Positions 40,030 through 50,700 of a stretch of DNA of 64,000 nucleotides are shown here, one piece after another; within the stretch, counting starts at the first letter, position 1, and the number at the start of each line of letters is the position of its first letter. Source of the DNA: Chelydra serpentina. Lineage: Eukaryota > Chordata > Testudines > Chelydridae. The position numbers were made by a program, and so were the translations under genes. Below the pieces are notes generated by a model, which saw nothing but the letters and a program-made list of their open reading frames with translations, did no database searches and was not told the DNA's origin. The stretch is from contig JBAIAC010000023.1 in NCBI GenBank assembly GCA_037349315.1, forward strand, positions 39,543,501 through 39,607,500, written 5' to 3'.

Positions 40030-40427
40030 TGTGACGAAATAGGACTGTTGTTAATGTTTTCTCTGAGTACTGTGTGGGGGCCTCAGTTTCCCCTATGCAG
40101 TGCTTGAGTATCTAGGTAGTGGGACAAGGGTGTATGATTGGTAGAGAGCCCTAGAGGGCAGGTGTGGGCAGGTACTTGGCCCAGTCCTGCGGATGCTGAT
40201 TTATACAAGTCCTCAGCATCATCCTCATGGTCCGATGAAATTTCTCCACCAGCCTGTTGGACTGAGGGTGATATGCAGAGGCCCAGATGGGCCAGACCCC
40301 ACATTCCTCCCACAAGCCCCGGAGCAGGGCTGACATGACATTGGATCCCTGGTCTGTACGGACCTCGCAGGGGACCCTCACTCTGCTGAAGGTGGTCAGC
40401 AGCGCGTCTGCCCCGGATTTTGTCACA
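40030..40427. mobile_element. Chimeric LTR mini-element with antisense integrase
   Basis: The left 136 bp (40030 to about 40165) is the 5' part of the LTR seen whole at 46340 and 47976. The rest is a Gypsy integrase segment in the opposite direction. The right end, read in reverse, starts TGTGACAAAAT, like the LTR 5' end TGTGACGAAAT, not like the LTR 3' end. The 398-bp unit is flanked by a perfect 5-bp duplication CAGGG (40025-40029, 40428-40432), so it appears to have been inserted as it stands. The join lies in a short GGGCAGGT repeat, suggesting template switching. Confidence 0.75.
40166..40420 (-). pseudogene. Gypsy integrase core fragment
   Basis: Read on the minus strand, about 85 codons match a Ty3/Gypsy integrase catalytic core: ALLTTFSRV, then the second catalytic aspartate in TDQGSN, then SAYHPQSNRLVEKFHRTMR with the glutamate of the DDE triad, then NQHPQDWAKYLP. 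It has no start, zinc finger or chromodomain and cannot encode a working enzyme. It sits inside the 5-bp duplication of the chimeric element. Confidence 0.88.
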
Positions 40428-40432
40428 CAGGG

Positions 40433-40725
40433 GTAAGCTGGCAGAGTGGTTAGGGCTAGCAGGGAGCTGTGGGATGAGATTGAGGGCTGGCAGCAGAGTG
40501 GGGTGTGATAGTGGGGAGACAAAGGTGGGAAATCAGGACCGAGGTGCCCTGGTAGAATGGTTTGGCAGACCTTCCCACAGCTCCTGCCTGTGCTGCGTGA
40601 GGCTAACGCCTGGTTTTAAAGCATAAATACAAAACTCCCCCAAAGTCAAATGGAAAAAAAAAATCCTGCCCCCTAGGACACGTGCTCTGTTTGAGCTCCG
40701 TGCTGTGGGTGGGCCCGCGGCGGGG
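40433..40725. other. Intergenic, nothing recognised
   Basis: Short stretch between the chimeric LTR element and a GT-rich repeat. Confidence 0.35.
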
Positions 40726-40729
40726 TCGA

Positions 40730-41034
40730 CTGTGCGTGTGTGCGCACTGCGACAATCTTTCTGTGCACAAGTGCGGGCATGCATTGAGGTGTGTGTGTGT
40801 GTCTGGGTATAGTCTCTGTGTGTGTATGCGCCCTGAGACAGGCTCTGTGTGCGTGCGCATGCGTGCATTGGAAAAGGGGTGTGTGGGTGTGTACATGCCC
40901 GGAGAGAGGATGTATATGCACACACATGCATTGGGGCAGGAATCTGTGCACACGCACACACACAACACCCCAATGCATGCATGTGCATGGACCCTGAGAC
41001 AATCTCTGTGCGTGCACATGCATGCATTGAGAAA

Positions 41035-41080
<46 letters not shown>

Positions 41081-41260
41081 CATCCTGAGTCTGTATGTGC
41101 ACATGCATGCATTGGAGCAGGAATATGTGCATGCACGCACAGACAACGCCCCAGTGCATGCATGCACCTGCACCCCAAGACAGTCTCTGTGTGCGTGCGC
41201 ATGCGTGCATTGGAAAAGGGGTGTACGTGAGGGGGGTACACATCCTGAGACAGTCTGTGC
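40730..41260. repeat. Degenerate GT-rich minisatellite
   Basis: Repeated GTGTGCGTGCGCATGCGTGCATTGG and CCTGAGACAGTCTCTGTG blocks, roughly 60-70 bp apart, with a pure (GT)n core at about 41036-41077. Alternating purine-pyrimidine sequence is extensive. Confidence 0.88.
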
Positions 41261-43365
41261 ATTGGGGTGGGGATTATGCGCGCGCCCTGGGCCAGGCACT
41301 GCGGCAGGATGCAGACATGGGCTGGGAGCTCTGTGCTGGCCAGGCGGTCTCCCATGCGGCCGCATTCCCAGCTGGGCACGGAGACGTTTTAAGGAGGTGC
41401 GGGGAGAGCCGTGTTAAAGCTGTCAGCTTTTACTGCTGGGAGAGACCAGGCCCCCCTGGCCCAGCCAGTCTGTTACTGCCAGTCAATGCCCCGGGGAGTT
41501 CGGGGCGGGGGGGGAGGAAGGGGGAGTGTAGGGGCTGGGGGAGGGGATGGAGGGCTGCTGGCTGGTTCTGGGCGTAATTCCATGTCTTCCCAGGCTTTGG
41601 CGCTGCCTTTATGACCCTCTCATTGTACCCTCCAGCCAGCCCCTCTCTCCCAAATCCTTTCCCAAAGGGTCGACCGATTCCCTGGGGCCTGGGCTGGGCT
41701 GGGGGAGCGGGAAGAAAGGGGGATTGCCCCAGGAAGCAGCGCCCTCTGCGGTGGGACCGGGGGATGGCAGCAGGTGACTCCCACACCCTTTCCTCGCAGT
41801 GTGTGTATTTTGCCCCTGTGCCAGCCCAGCCCTAGGGAGCCTGTGCCCAGCCCAGCCCAGCGAGGCTGGGGCAAGGAGCTGGCAGCAGCTGCGGTGCCCT
41901 GGATGGCAGGTGGCCTTTGACCCAGCGATGATGCCCGAGACGGGAGGCAGGGTTGGCAGCTGGAGGCAGGGCTGGGGAGCACGGTTCCCTCCCACCCGTC
42001 CCTCCTTCCGGCCCCCCATATCCCTCCACCCCAGCCGGGTCAGATCTAACGGCTCCTCTCCTGACAGCTAGGACCTGGGGGCGCTTCTCCTTGTCCCCTT
42101 CCTCCTAGGCCCTCTCCCCGCGGCTGCGACCGCACCCTTCACTGAGGGGCTGGCAATGCCGGCCACGGGTGCCAGGCAGCCCAGCAGAGGCGATGGAAAG
42201 CAGCCACGTGCCCTGAACCCGCCCTTCCAGGAGGTTGTCTGGGGGACAGGCCGTGACCCTAAGTGCGTCCCCAGATCCCCCACAGTAAGTGTCCCAGGCA
42301 GGGGCCTGTTGGAGAGCTGTCTATTTCAGGGGGAACTATTGGACTGGGACGGGGGATGCCCTCCCTGGGATGGCACTGGGGGTTTTGGGGGGCAAAGGGC
42401 AGGATCGCCCCTTCCCTGTGTGGGAGAGGGGTGCACGGCAGCACACAGCCCCGTATGTCCCATGGAAAGAAAGGTCTCTGGCAGCGAAAGGGTGTCTCCT
42501 AATCCTGAGAGCAGAGTCTGCTGGGCTGGCAGCTGTGGGGCCAACCTGGCCCAGGGCGTGTTTGTTTAAGGGATCTGCCAGTTCGGTCAACAAGCCCTGG
42601 GGGCCATTTCTGGCCGGATTAGCCGCCGAGGGAGCCTCGCGGCAAAAGAAACGCCCGGGCCATGAATATTCGAATGGTGAGAACCGGTCCTGGGAAAAGC
42701 GGAGACAAAAAGCCGGTGCCCTCGGTGCTGCTTGGAACATCACCCCCCCTCCCACACACCGCTCCTTCCTCCCTGCCAGAGACGGGGCCCCCCAGCGGAT
42801 CGGTTACACAAGGAATCCACAGCCCCCCGGACATGGGAGCTAAACGGGAGTAAGGGCCCTGTGCGTCCCCCTACGGCACCTGGCCACCTCCACACACTCC
42901 TCTCTGGCATTGCTGCCGCTGGGAAACGGGGGGCCGAGGCCTCCGAACGCCAGCGGCTGCCTCTGAGCTGAGCGGCCCTGGGGAAGACGCTCGTCCTGCC
43001 TCCCTGACACCCGGCGTGGCCTCTCCAGGCCTAGGCCGGGCTGACGCCCGAGCGCCAGACTCAGCCCACGCACCCCGTGAAACCGGTGGGTGTTTTGTCG
43101 GCGGAAGGCGCGCACGAGGTGGCCTTGCTGTGCGGGGGCCTCGGACTGGGCTCTGTCTGGCCCCTCCATCCCAGAGCTAGGCAGCACCAAGCACCGCAGC
43201 GGTGACAGGCTGCCGGGCAGGAGAATGGGGGGGCTTTGGAAAGGGGCCGTGCTGCCCCTCCCTGGGGTTTGCTCTCTCGGACACGGAGGGTTGTAGCTTC
43301 TCCTGGGGGTTCTGGGCCCGGCCCCGAGCATGCTCTGAATTCCTCCAAGAGGCCCTGGCCCCTCC
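41261..43365. other. Intergenic DNA, no supported gene
   Basis: GC-rich, with several chance open frames; no recognisable domain, RNA gene or mobile element. Confidence 0.45.
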
Positions 43366-43369
43366 AGCT

Positions 43370-43830
43370 GGTCACAGCCACCCTGGTTCCTGGAGCTCCC
43401 CACCGCCAGCACCTGTGGTCCTGGATCCTGGAGCTCCCCACAGCCAACACCCACAGCCCTGATTCCTGGAGCTCCCCAAAGCCAACAACCGCTGCCCTGG
43501 TTCCTGGAGCTCCTTAAAGCCAACACCCGCTGCCCTGGTTCCTGGAGCTCCCCAAAGCCAACACCTGCTGCCCTGGTTCCTGGAGCTCCCCAAAGCCAAC
43601 AACTGCTGCCCTGGTTCCTGGAGCTCCTTAAAGCCAACACCCGCTGCCCTGGTTCCTGGAGCTCCCCAAAGCCAACACCTGCTGCCCTGGTTCCTGGAGC
43701 TCCCCAAAGCCAACACCCGCTGCCCTGGTTCCTGGAGCTCCTTAAAGCCAACACCTGCTGCCTTGGCCCCTGGGGCTCCCCAAAGCAAACACTCGCTGCC
43801 CTGGTTCTTGGAGCTCCCCCGATAGCCAGT
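43370..43830. repeat. 38-bp minisatellite, about 12 copies
   Basis: Unit CCCTGGTTCCTGGAGCTCCC plus CAAAGCCAACACCTGCTG (38 bp), with a recurring variant having TTAAAG in place of CCAAAG about every third unit, which suggests a higher-order 114-bp period. Long open frames on the minus strand (up to about 340 codons) are a product of the repeat. Confidence 0.95.
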
Positions 43831-45380
43831 GCCATCAGCTCCATCCCCCCCACAGCCAGCACCACTGACCCTGTCCCCTATAGCTCCCCCCACAGCCAGC
43901 ACCAGCACCCCTGTCCCCTATGGCTCAGTGCCACCGGCCCTGTTCCCTATGACTCCTCCACCACCATCTTCCCCCCAGTCCGCCCCACCTGCTGTCTTCC
44001 TTGTAGACCCCTGCAGCCAGTGCCCCACGTAGTCCCCTAGGGTCCCGCTCAGCCCGTAAGCAGCGTTTAGCGCCCCCAGCTCTGTAGCCAGCAGCCCCCC
44101 TCTCCGCCCAGCCCATCAAGGCTCCGACCCCCGGCTGCATCTTCACACTTTGCCTTGCCGACAGGCGGAGGCCTCTGGTTAGCGTCCTGCTCCGGTCAGT
44201 GTCTCCTCGGGCCCTTGCGCGATAACCTCTGCAAACCAGGGGGCCCTTTTCGAGGCCAGGGGCAGATAACGGCCCTTCCCTTCCCTCCGCCAGAGAGTCG
44301 GGAGCCAAGTGCCAGGCATGTCCCGGTGATCGCTAAAGTGGGGCCATTATCTTCCCACCTCCCTCCAATTGACCTTAAGCCAGGGGTCATCTCCCCTCTT
44401 TCAGCAGCCTCAGCCCACAGAGCCAAAGGCTGCCTCTGCTCTGCAGCATGCTGCCTTTAGTAACCGAGCCGGGGGACAGCTCCGGCGTATGCACCAGCGG
44501 TCAACACGGTCACACACCCCCCCGCCCCCCATGCTTTCTTGGGTATAGTCGTGCACCTACATTGTCTTCTGGGTGCCTGTCCCACTGTCCCAACTTAGCA
44601 CAGGCCCTCACCGAGCACTGAACCCAGGATTCCACTGCTAAAACATTCATCTCTAGCACGGGAGCTAAAGTCGTAGCTCCCCTCGCGGGCAGCCGTAGTA
44701 GACCCTTATCCTCTGTACACCAGGCACAAAGAGGAACTCATAACACACACGCAGAACGGTGGCTTCACCCAGTGTGCAGACCCTTGAAGCAGCGGCTGGT
44801 GGGAAATTTTGAAAGGCTTCCTGGGGATCGTGGGAAAAGAGGATTCCATGGGAAACACCCCTAAATCTCTGGGAGCTGCTGCACTTCCCAGGCCCTTTCT
44901 CAACTGGCTGAACTTCAGGATGAGGAAGGAGACGTTTCCGTTCTCTCTGGGGGGCTGGGCCTGCCGTCAGAGTGAGGAGAGGTCCCATCACGGTGGAGAA
45001 GAGAGGAGCCAGTGCCCCGGGGGAGCGGGGCCCTGCTTTGGGGCGGGGAAGTCCACGGTGAGTGCTGTTGTGGGGGAGGGTTTCAGGGCAACATGTGAAG
45101 TTGGTGAGTGTGCCAGAGACCAAGGGTGTGTTTATGCAGCTGGGGCCCTGTACCTATTTCACCACACGGCGACCAATGCCAGCAGGGGGTGCTACTCCCC
45201 AGGGATCCAAGCCTTCGGGAATCATGGGGGGGGGGGCAGCTCCCTCCCCGTGGGGATCCTGGGTCCTCCTGGGCACCCCCTTCACAAAGGGAAAAGACCT
45301 GTTGTGCTCATGCCCGAGGGGCCTGTACAGGATTGTTCCCTATGCAAATTGGGAGGATGGTGCAGATGTGAGTCAGACAC
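43831..45380. other. Intergenic DNA, no supported gene
   Basis: No exon or complete element recognised. A tRNA-like reversed segment near 44590-44680 may be an old SINE head but is too diverged to call. Confidence 0.4.
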
Positions 45381-45384
45381 TAGC

Positions 45385-45600
45385 CTAGGACTTGAGACTG
45401 AGGATCTGGGCTCTGCCGCAGTCAGACCTTGGGCAAGTCGTTTGGTCTCTCTGTGCCTCAATTGCCCCTCTGCACAATGCGGGAGCCCTGTCCTGACCTC
45501 CCACGATGGGGTGGGAGGGTAAACACCTCAATGACTGGGAGGCGCTTGGATACTAGGGTGATGGAGGCCCGATAAGGACCTAAGCTAGCTAGAAATAGCT
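45385..45600 (+). mobile_element. MIR-family SINE (plus strand)
   Basis: Contains GGATCTGGGCTCTGCCGCAG, ACCTTGGGCAAGTCGTTTGG and TCTCTGTGCCTCAATTGCCC in MIR order, then a 3' part with GAGGCGCTTGGATACTAGGG. Moderately diverged. Confidence 0.8.
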
Positions 45601-46334
45601 GGTCCTGGTCATGACTTCCACCCTGTCCCTTGGGAGATTCCTCCCCAGCCAGAGCCGGCTCCCCGCCAGATTCAGGCTAAACTAATGAACCCTGCCCCAT
45701 TCCTCTTTGTTACACCCCCTTGTGTCACTAAATACCCCTCTTTGCTGCTGCCCACGCCACATCTCGGCAGATTTCTGCCTCCCTTCCATGCGCACACACC
45801 TGCAAACCCAGTAGTTGGTTCTCCAAGCTTAGAGTTCGCTCTTGACATCTTCCCAAGTAATTTGCCTTCCTTTACTCCATGGTGCTCTGGCTCCTTCCGA
45901 TATGTTACACATAGCCTAGCCTGTATTCTGCACTCTTCTATAGCCGCTGGATAGGCTCTGAGCAAACTGTCATCAGCAGTATTTATTTTTGGTAGCACCC
46001 ATTAGGTGGTTGGTTCTTCCCAAACCCTGTGGCAAGATGGGTCTTGCTCTGGAGCGCTCTCAGTTTTAAAGATGGTCTTTAAACAGCGAACCCCAAATAT
46101 TGCCAAGCCAATAGCCGTTTAGTCTATATCTATTTTTAAATATATGAAAAACACGAAGCACGTGAGAAATGAGCTAATGGCGCACAACATTTGCTGTAAA
46201 ACCCCCCACCTCCCTGTCCCAATTATTGCACGTTTGTTAAAGTTAGCGGCTTGCTAGTTTCCCCGAGAACTGCACCGTAATACACAGCTAAAATAAACGC
46301 ATCGCTCCAAGAACCTCTTTCGCTCTCTGTATTA
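45601..46334. other. Intergenic, partly AT-rich
   Basis: AT-rich sequence from about 46070 to 46330 stands out from the GC-rich surroundings; no gene or element assigned. Confidence 0.35.
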
Positions 46335-46339
46335 GCATG

Positions 46340-46918
46340 TGTGACGAAATAGGACTATTGTTAATGTTTTCTCTGAGTACTGTGTGGGGGCCTCAGTTTC
46401 CCCTATGCAGTGCTTGAGTATCTAGGCGGTGGGACAAGGGTGTACAATTGTTACAGAGCCCTTGTGGGCAGGTGTCTGGACACAGAGAATGGCGACTCCC
46501 TGTTTCCTGGCAACTGATGGCCTGGGCCCTTCCCCCCTGCAAGGTGATAGCGAAAGGGTTGGAGAACAAAGTGATCAGGTGACCTCCTGGCCTGGGAAGG
46601 AGACAAAGGCAGAGGAGGGGCTAGAGAGGTTTCAATTTGGAGCTGACTGGGGACATGGAGGGAGGTGCAGCCAGAGTGTGGCCTCCCTGGCTCCCGTTTG
46701 GAGCTGGGTGGTGAAACGCAGGGAGCCCCCAGGCTGGGGTCTAAGCTCCCTGCCCCCCAGAAGGGCCCGACTGAGGGGATCCTGTTTGTACTTACAAGCT
46801 CTGTTTGGACTGTGTTCCTGGCGTCCCTAATAAACCTTCTGTTCTCCTGGCTGGCTGAGAGTCACATTGAATCGAAGGAAGAGGGGTGCAGACGCTGACT
46901 CCCCCACACGCCATGACA
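46340..46918 (+). mobile_element. Solo LTR, Gypsy type (579 bp)
   Basis: Begins TGTGACGAAATAGG and ends CCATGACA (TG...CA), flanked by a perfect 5-bp duplication GCATG (46335-46339, 46919-46923). AATAAA within TAATAAACCTTCTGTTCTCC near 46830 marks the R region. No internal sequence: a solo LTR left by recombination. Confidence 0.95.
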
Positions 46919-47160
46919 GCATGTCACATTGAAACCAACTATGGCGGAGCCCTGCAAGCTTCCGCAATGATACGGTCTAGAACAGCACATGGAAAAACGT
47001 GCCATCGGGCAGATACAGCTGGGACATCACCAGTCAATCGGGGAAAGGTGATTCCCCCGCTCTGAAGGTGGTGAATTTTTGCCCAGTCTCTTACCACTTC
47101 AGACACAATTCCAAGCCTCTTTTAAGAAGGCACTCTACCCAAAAAGCCCTCCCTCGTAGC

Positions 47161-47323
47161 CAATGTTCCCTCTAATTTTTGACAGGCTGTGTGGGCAAAA
47201 AATGTCTTCTATGCAAATTGTTGTGTTTCTGTGCAAATGTTTGTGCGCGCGGTGTTTCGCCGTGTACGCGGGGTTTAGGATCTGTGTGCGCGCGCACACG
47301 CGCACAGCTTAGAGGGAACAGTG
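47161..47323. mobile_element. 163-bp hAT MITE
   Basis: Ends CAATGTTCCCTCTAAT and (reverse) CACTGTTCCCTCTAAG are inverted repeats; perfect 8-bp duplication CTCGTAGC at 47153-47160 and 47324-47331. The right half carries GTGTGCGCGCGCACACGCGC, an alternating palindrome. Confidence 0.93.
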
Positions 47324-47331
47324 CTCGTAGC

Positions 47332-47970
47332 TTTCTCTCGAGGTCAAGCTCCAAGTGTTTCTCTGGCTGTCCTTGACTTTCTGCTGCTTTCTCCTGCGTT
47401 GGTTCTGGCTGCTTCTCCTCTTTCTCTTTCTCTCACAAACACACCGCTCTACCAGTCAATACCTGCATTCTGCATTTGCATTCTGCCCCCAGCGAAACCC
47501 CACCAGCTACATAGCTGCGCTCCTGACCAGCCTTGCATGCGGCATGTGTTTTGGGTGTGGCCCCTGTTGGTGCAGTTTTTTATTCCAAACGGCGCTTTGA
47601 ACAGCTTCTGATATATATCCTGAATGAAGAGTGGCTTTCACACCCACCAGCCTCAACGAGCCTTCACCCAACTCCCAGCCTACCACAACGTTGTCAACTC
47701 TTGTGGCCTTGCAAGACTTGTTTTTTCTTAAAGCCCCAACTCCTGGAGTCATGTTATTTTGTGCATAGCTCAACTTTCGGTTTGTTTTTTTAAACTCAAA
47801 GCTTCCAGCGATTAAAAGTGTGGAGAAACACTAGACGCTCAAAACCCCAAAGGAGTTCATGATTTCTTAAGAACGCTGTGGCTTGACTGGATTGCATACA
47901 CCAAATAATTAAAATCTCGGGGGTTTTAAGCCAATCTCGTGTGTTTTGGGGAGCTGACCGAATGCTTGGC
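47332..47970. other. Intergenic, older repeat split by LTR
   Basis: The part from about 47750 to 47975 (AAAATCTCGGGGGTTTTAAGCC, GCTTGGCGTTGG) continues at 48543 as GTTGGTAATACTG, so it is one older repeat interrupted by the solo LTR. I cannot name its family. Confidence 0.4.
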
Positions 47971-47975
47971 GTTGG

Positions 47976-48542
47976 TGTGACGAACTAGGACTGTAGTTAA
48001 GGTTTCCCTGAGTACTGTGTGGGTGCCTCAGTTTCCCCTATGCGGTGCTTGAGTATCTAGGTGGTGGGACAACGGTGCATGATTGTTACAAAGCCCTAGA
48101 AGGCAGAGGCCTGGACACAGAGAAGGGCTCTGTCTCCTGGCAACAGATGGCCCGGCCCCTTGCCCGGCAAAGGTGAGAGCTGAAGATGTGAGAACAAAGG
48201 GATCAGGTGACCTCCTGGCCCGGGAAGCAGACAAAGGCGGAGGAGGGGCTGGAGAGTTTCAGTTTTGTAGCTGGCCGGAGAAGAGGCGAGGGAGGCAGAC
48301 AGGGTCTGGCCTCCCTGCCCCGGTTGGAGCTGTGGGGCGAAATGCAGGGAGCCCCAGGCTGGGGTCTAAGCTCCCTGCCCCCCGGAAGGACCCGACTGAG
48401 GGGTCCTGGATGTACTGACAAGCTCTGGTTGGACTGTGTTCCTGGCATCTCTAATAAACCTTCTGTTCTACTGACTGGCTGAGACTCCCAGTGAATCCGG
48501 GGAAGAGGGGTGCAGGGCCGGACTCCCCTATACTCCGTGACA
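47976..48542 (+). mobile_element. Solo LTR, Gypsy type (567 bp)
   Basis: Begins TGTGACGAACTAGG and ends CTCCGTGACA, flanked by a perfect 5-bp duplication GTTGG (47971-47975, 48543-48547). Same family and orientation as the LTR at 46340, with the same internal AATAAACCTTCTGTTCT. The different duplications show two independent insertions. Confidence 0.95.
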
Positions 48543-48559
48543 GTTGGTAATACTGTATA

Positions 48560-49675
48560 CAATTTTTAGTGCACACAGGGGAATCTGGTTTCTCAGGAGA
48601 GTGTTTTCATGCTCAGAGTTTAATGCTAGACATTAGTAGAGGAATGGTTATGCTATCATATCATCTCATCCTTCGCGTACCTCTACTTCAATCCTACCCA
48701 TACAGTATTGTTGGGCATTAACTGGTCAGTTTTTGTACACCTGAACAGGACTATTGGCTGCTAAGAACAGTTTGGCATTCGCTCGCTGTGTGCATTGATC
48801 GGGGCGGTTTGCTTTTCCACCCGCAAAATCAATATTTGCAGCAACACTTGATTTCATTTAATTCGAGGGGCTGCTTGCTGCATAAACACCATGCACACGT
48901 CGGGAGAAATCTGTCTGTGTCTCATCTTATTCCTAACCCCAACTGTCCCGTTTAACCAGTCTGGATCATACACAGTGTTATTGGATGCTCTCCGTATGTA
49001 TTGCCTCTGTTTTCCTGTGTGATTTAAGGCAAACACGGGCCAAATCCAGTCGTGGCATTAGCGAGCTCTGCGCCGTTGGGGATTTGCCCCTTTTCACACC
49101 AGAGCTGCACCTGGTCCATGGGGGTGATTAGTGGCTCTGTGCTGATGAGTTTGGCACCACGGGGCTGATCTTTGCAGCTGCTTTCCACTGGGCTGTAGCG
49201 GCCCAGGGGGAGCATTGCTGGAGGTAGGTGAAGATCTTCTACAAGGGGTTTTGCAGAGGAACAGACCAGTTTCAAAGGAGAGGAATCCAGGCTGGAGGTG
49301 CCCTGCCTGGTAATCGACTCAGTGGTGCTGGTAGATCAGAGCAGGGCTAGACCACCGCTGGTGTCCAGCAGCAGAACCTAGAGTGGTTGTTTGGGGCAGG
49401 TCAGAACCACGGAGCACTGGGAGACTTGGGGACAAGCTCAGGGGTGGCGCGTGACATGGGGTACATTTTCCTCGGAGCCCCACTTCCTGCGCGCCGCTGG
49501 CTGCTGGAGATTTGTCCCGATTCTAGCCCTGGGTGTAGCGTCCCAGTGCTAACCCCTAGTGGAGACGGGGGCTAAGCAGGAGCAGCCAAGGTGCTGAAGA
49601 GCAGGAAGAAATGTAAGGAAGTGTAAATCAGAGCAGCTCCTACCCTGAATTAGCATGCCCCTCCCCCCACCCTTC
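48560..49675. other. Intergenic, nothing recognised
   Basis: AT-rich to about 49030, then GC-rich. No gene or element supported. Confidence 0.4.
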
Positions 49676-49679
49676 CCCA

Positions 49680-49935
49680 GCCCTGGGCCAGGGTCCATTA
49701 CTGCTCTGCTCACCCTGGGTCCGAGCCGTGCCCCCCTCCCCAATCCTGGGCCGGGGCCCGTTACCGCCCTGCTCACCCTCGGTCCAAGCCGTGCCCGCCT
49801 CCCCAATCCTGGGCCGGGGCCCGTTACCGCCCTGCTCACCCTGGGTCCGAGCCGTGCCCCCCTCCCCAATCCTGGGCCGGGGCCCGTTACCGCCCTGCTC
49901 ACCCTGGGTCCGAGCCGTGCCCCCGTCCCCAGACC
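49680..49935. repeat. 63-bp minisatellite, about 4 copies
   Basis: Unit CTGGGCCGGGGCCCGTTACC, GCCCTGCTCACCCTGGGTCC, GAGCCGTGCCCCCCTCCCCA, ATC. Copies are nearly identical except the first. The 63-bp period keeps frames open. Confidence 0.95.
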
Positions 49936-50184
49936 TGGGGGCTGTGGGTGAGTGGGAGTGGGCTCTCTGTCGCAGGGAGCGGGGCTCCGGTGCTGCTTAC
50001 CCAGCCCACAGTGGGCAGCGCCAGAGGTCAGGAATGGGAGGGCTCTTCAGACAAGATATCTGAGTGCCTGCCTGCGAGACTCCTGGCAGCAGCTCCAGAT
50101 GCTGTGTGGATACAACAGCTGTACACAGTCACATCCCTTGGGAAACCTCTGCCTACACCGCCCGCCCCCCCCGGCAAATCTCTT

Positions 50185-50700
50185 CCTGTACACACACACA
50201 CACACACACACACACATATGTCTCTGCCTGTATGCACACACACACACACCCTACACACCCCTCTGCCTGTGCACACACACCCACACCTCTGCCTGTGCGC
50301 GCGCACGCACACACACACACACACCCTCTGCCTGTACGCACACACACACCCTACACAAACCTCCGCCTGTACGCACACACCCATGCAAACCTCTGCCTGT
50401 ACACACACCCCTCTGCCTGTACACCCCCCCACAATCCTTTGCATGTACACACACACACACACACACACACACATCCCTACACAAACCTCTGCCTGTACAC
50501 ACACACCCCTCGCAAACTTCTGCCTGTACACAGACAACCCATGCAAACCTTTGCCTGTACACACACACACAAACTTCTGCCTGTACAGACCCCCATGCAA
50601 ACCTCTTCCTGTACATACACACCTGCACAGATCTCTGCACACCTGTCTCCTTTGGCCACACACACTGACCCCCTACACAAATCTCTGTGCACACCTCCCA
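50185..50700. repeat. CA-rich minisatellite
   Basis: (CA)n runs alternating with ACCTCTGCCTGTACACACAC-like blocks about 30 bp apart, some 15 times. Irregular unit length. Confidence 0.92.

Noticed and set aside
42840..43865. 341-codon minus-strand frame
   Set aside because: Most of it is the 38-bp minisatellite read through; no domain outside the repeat.
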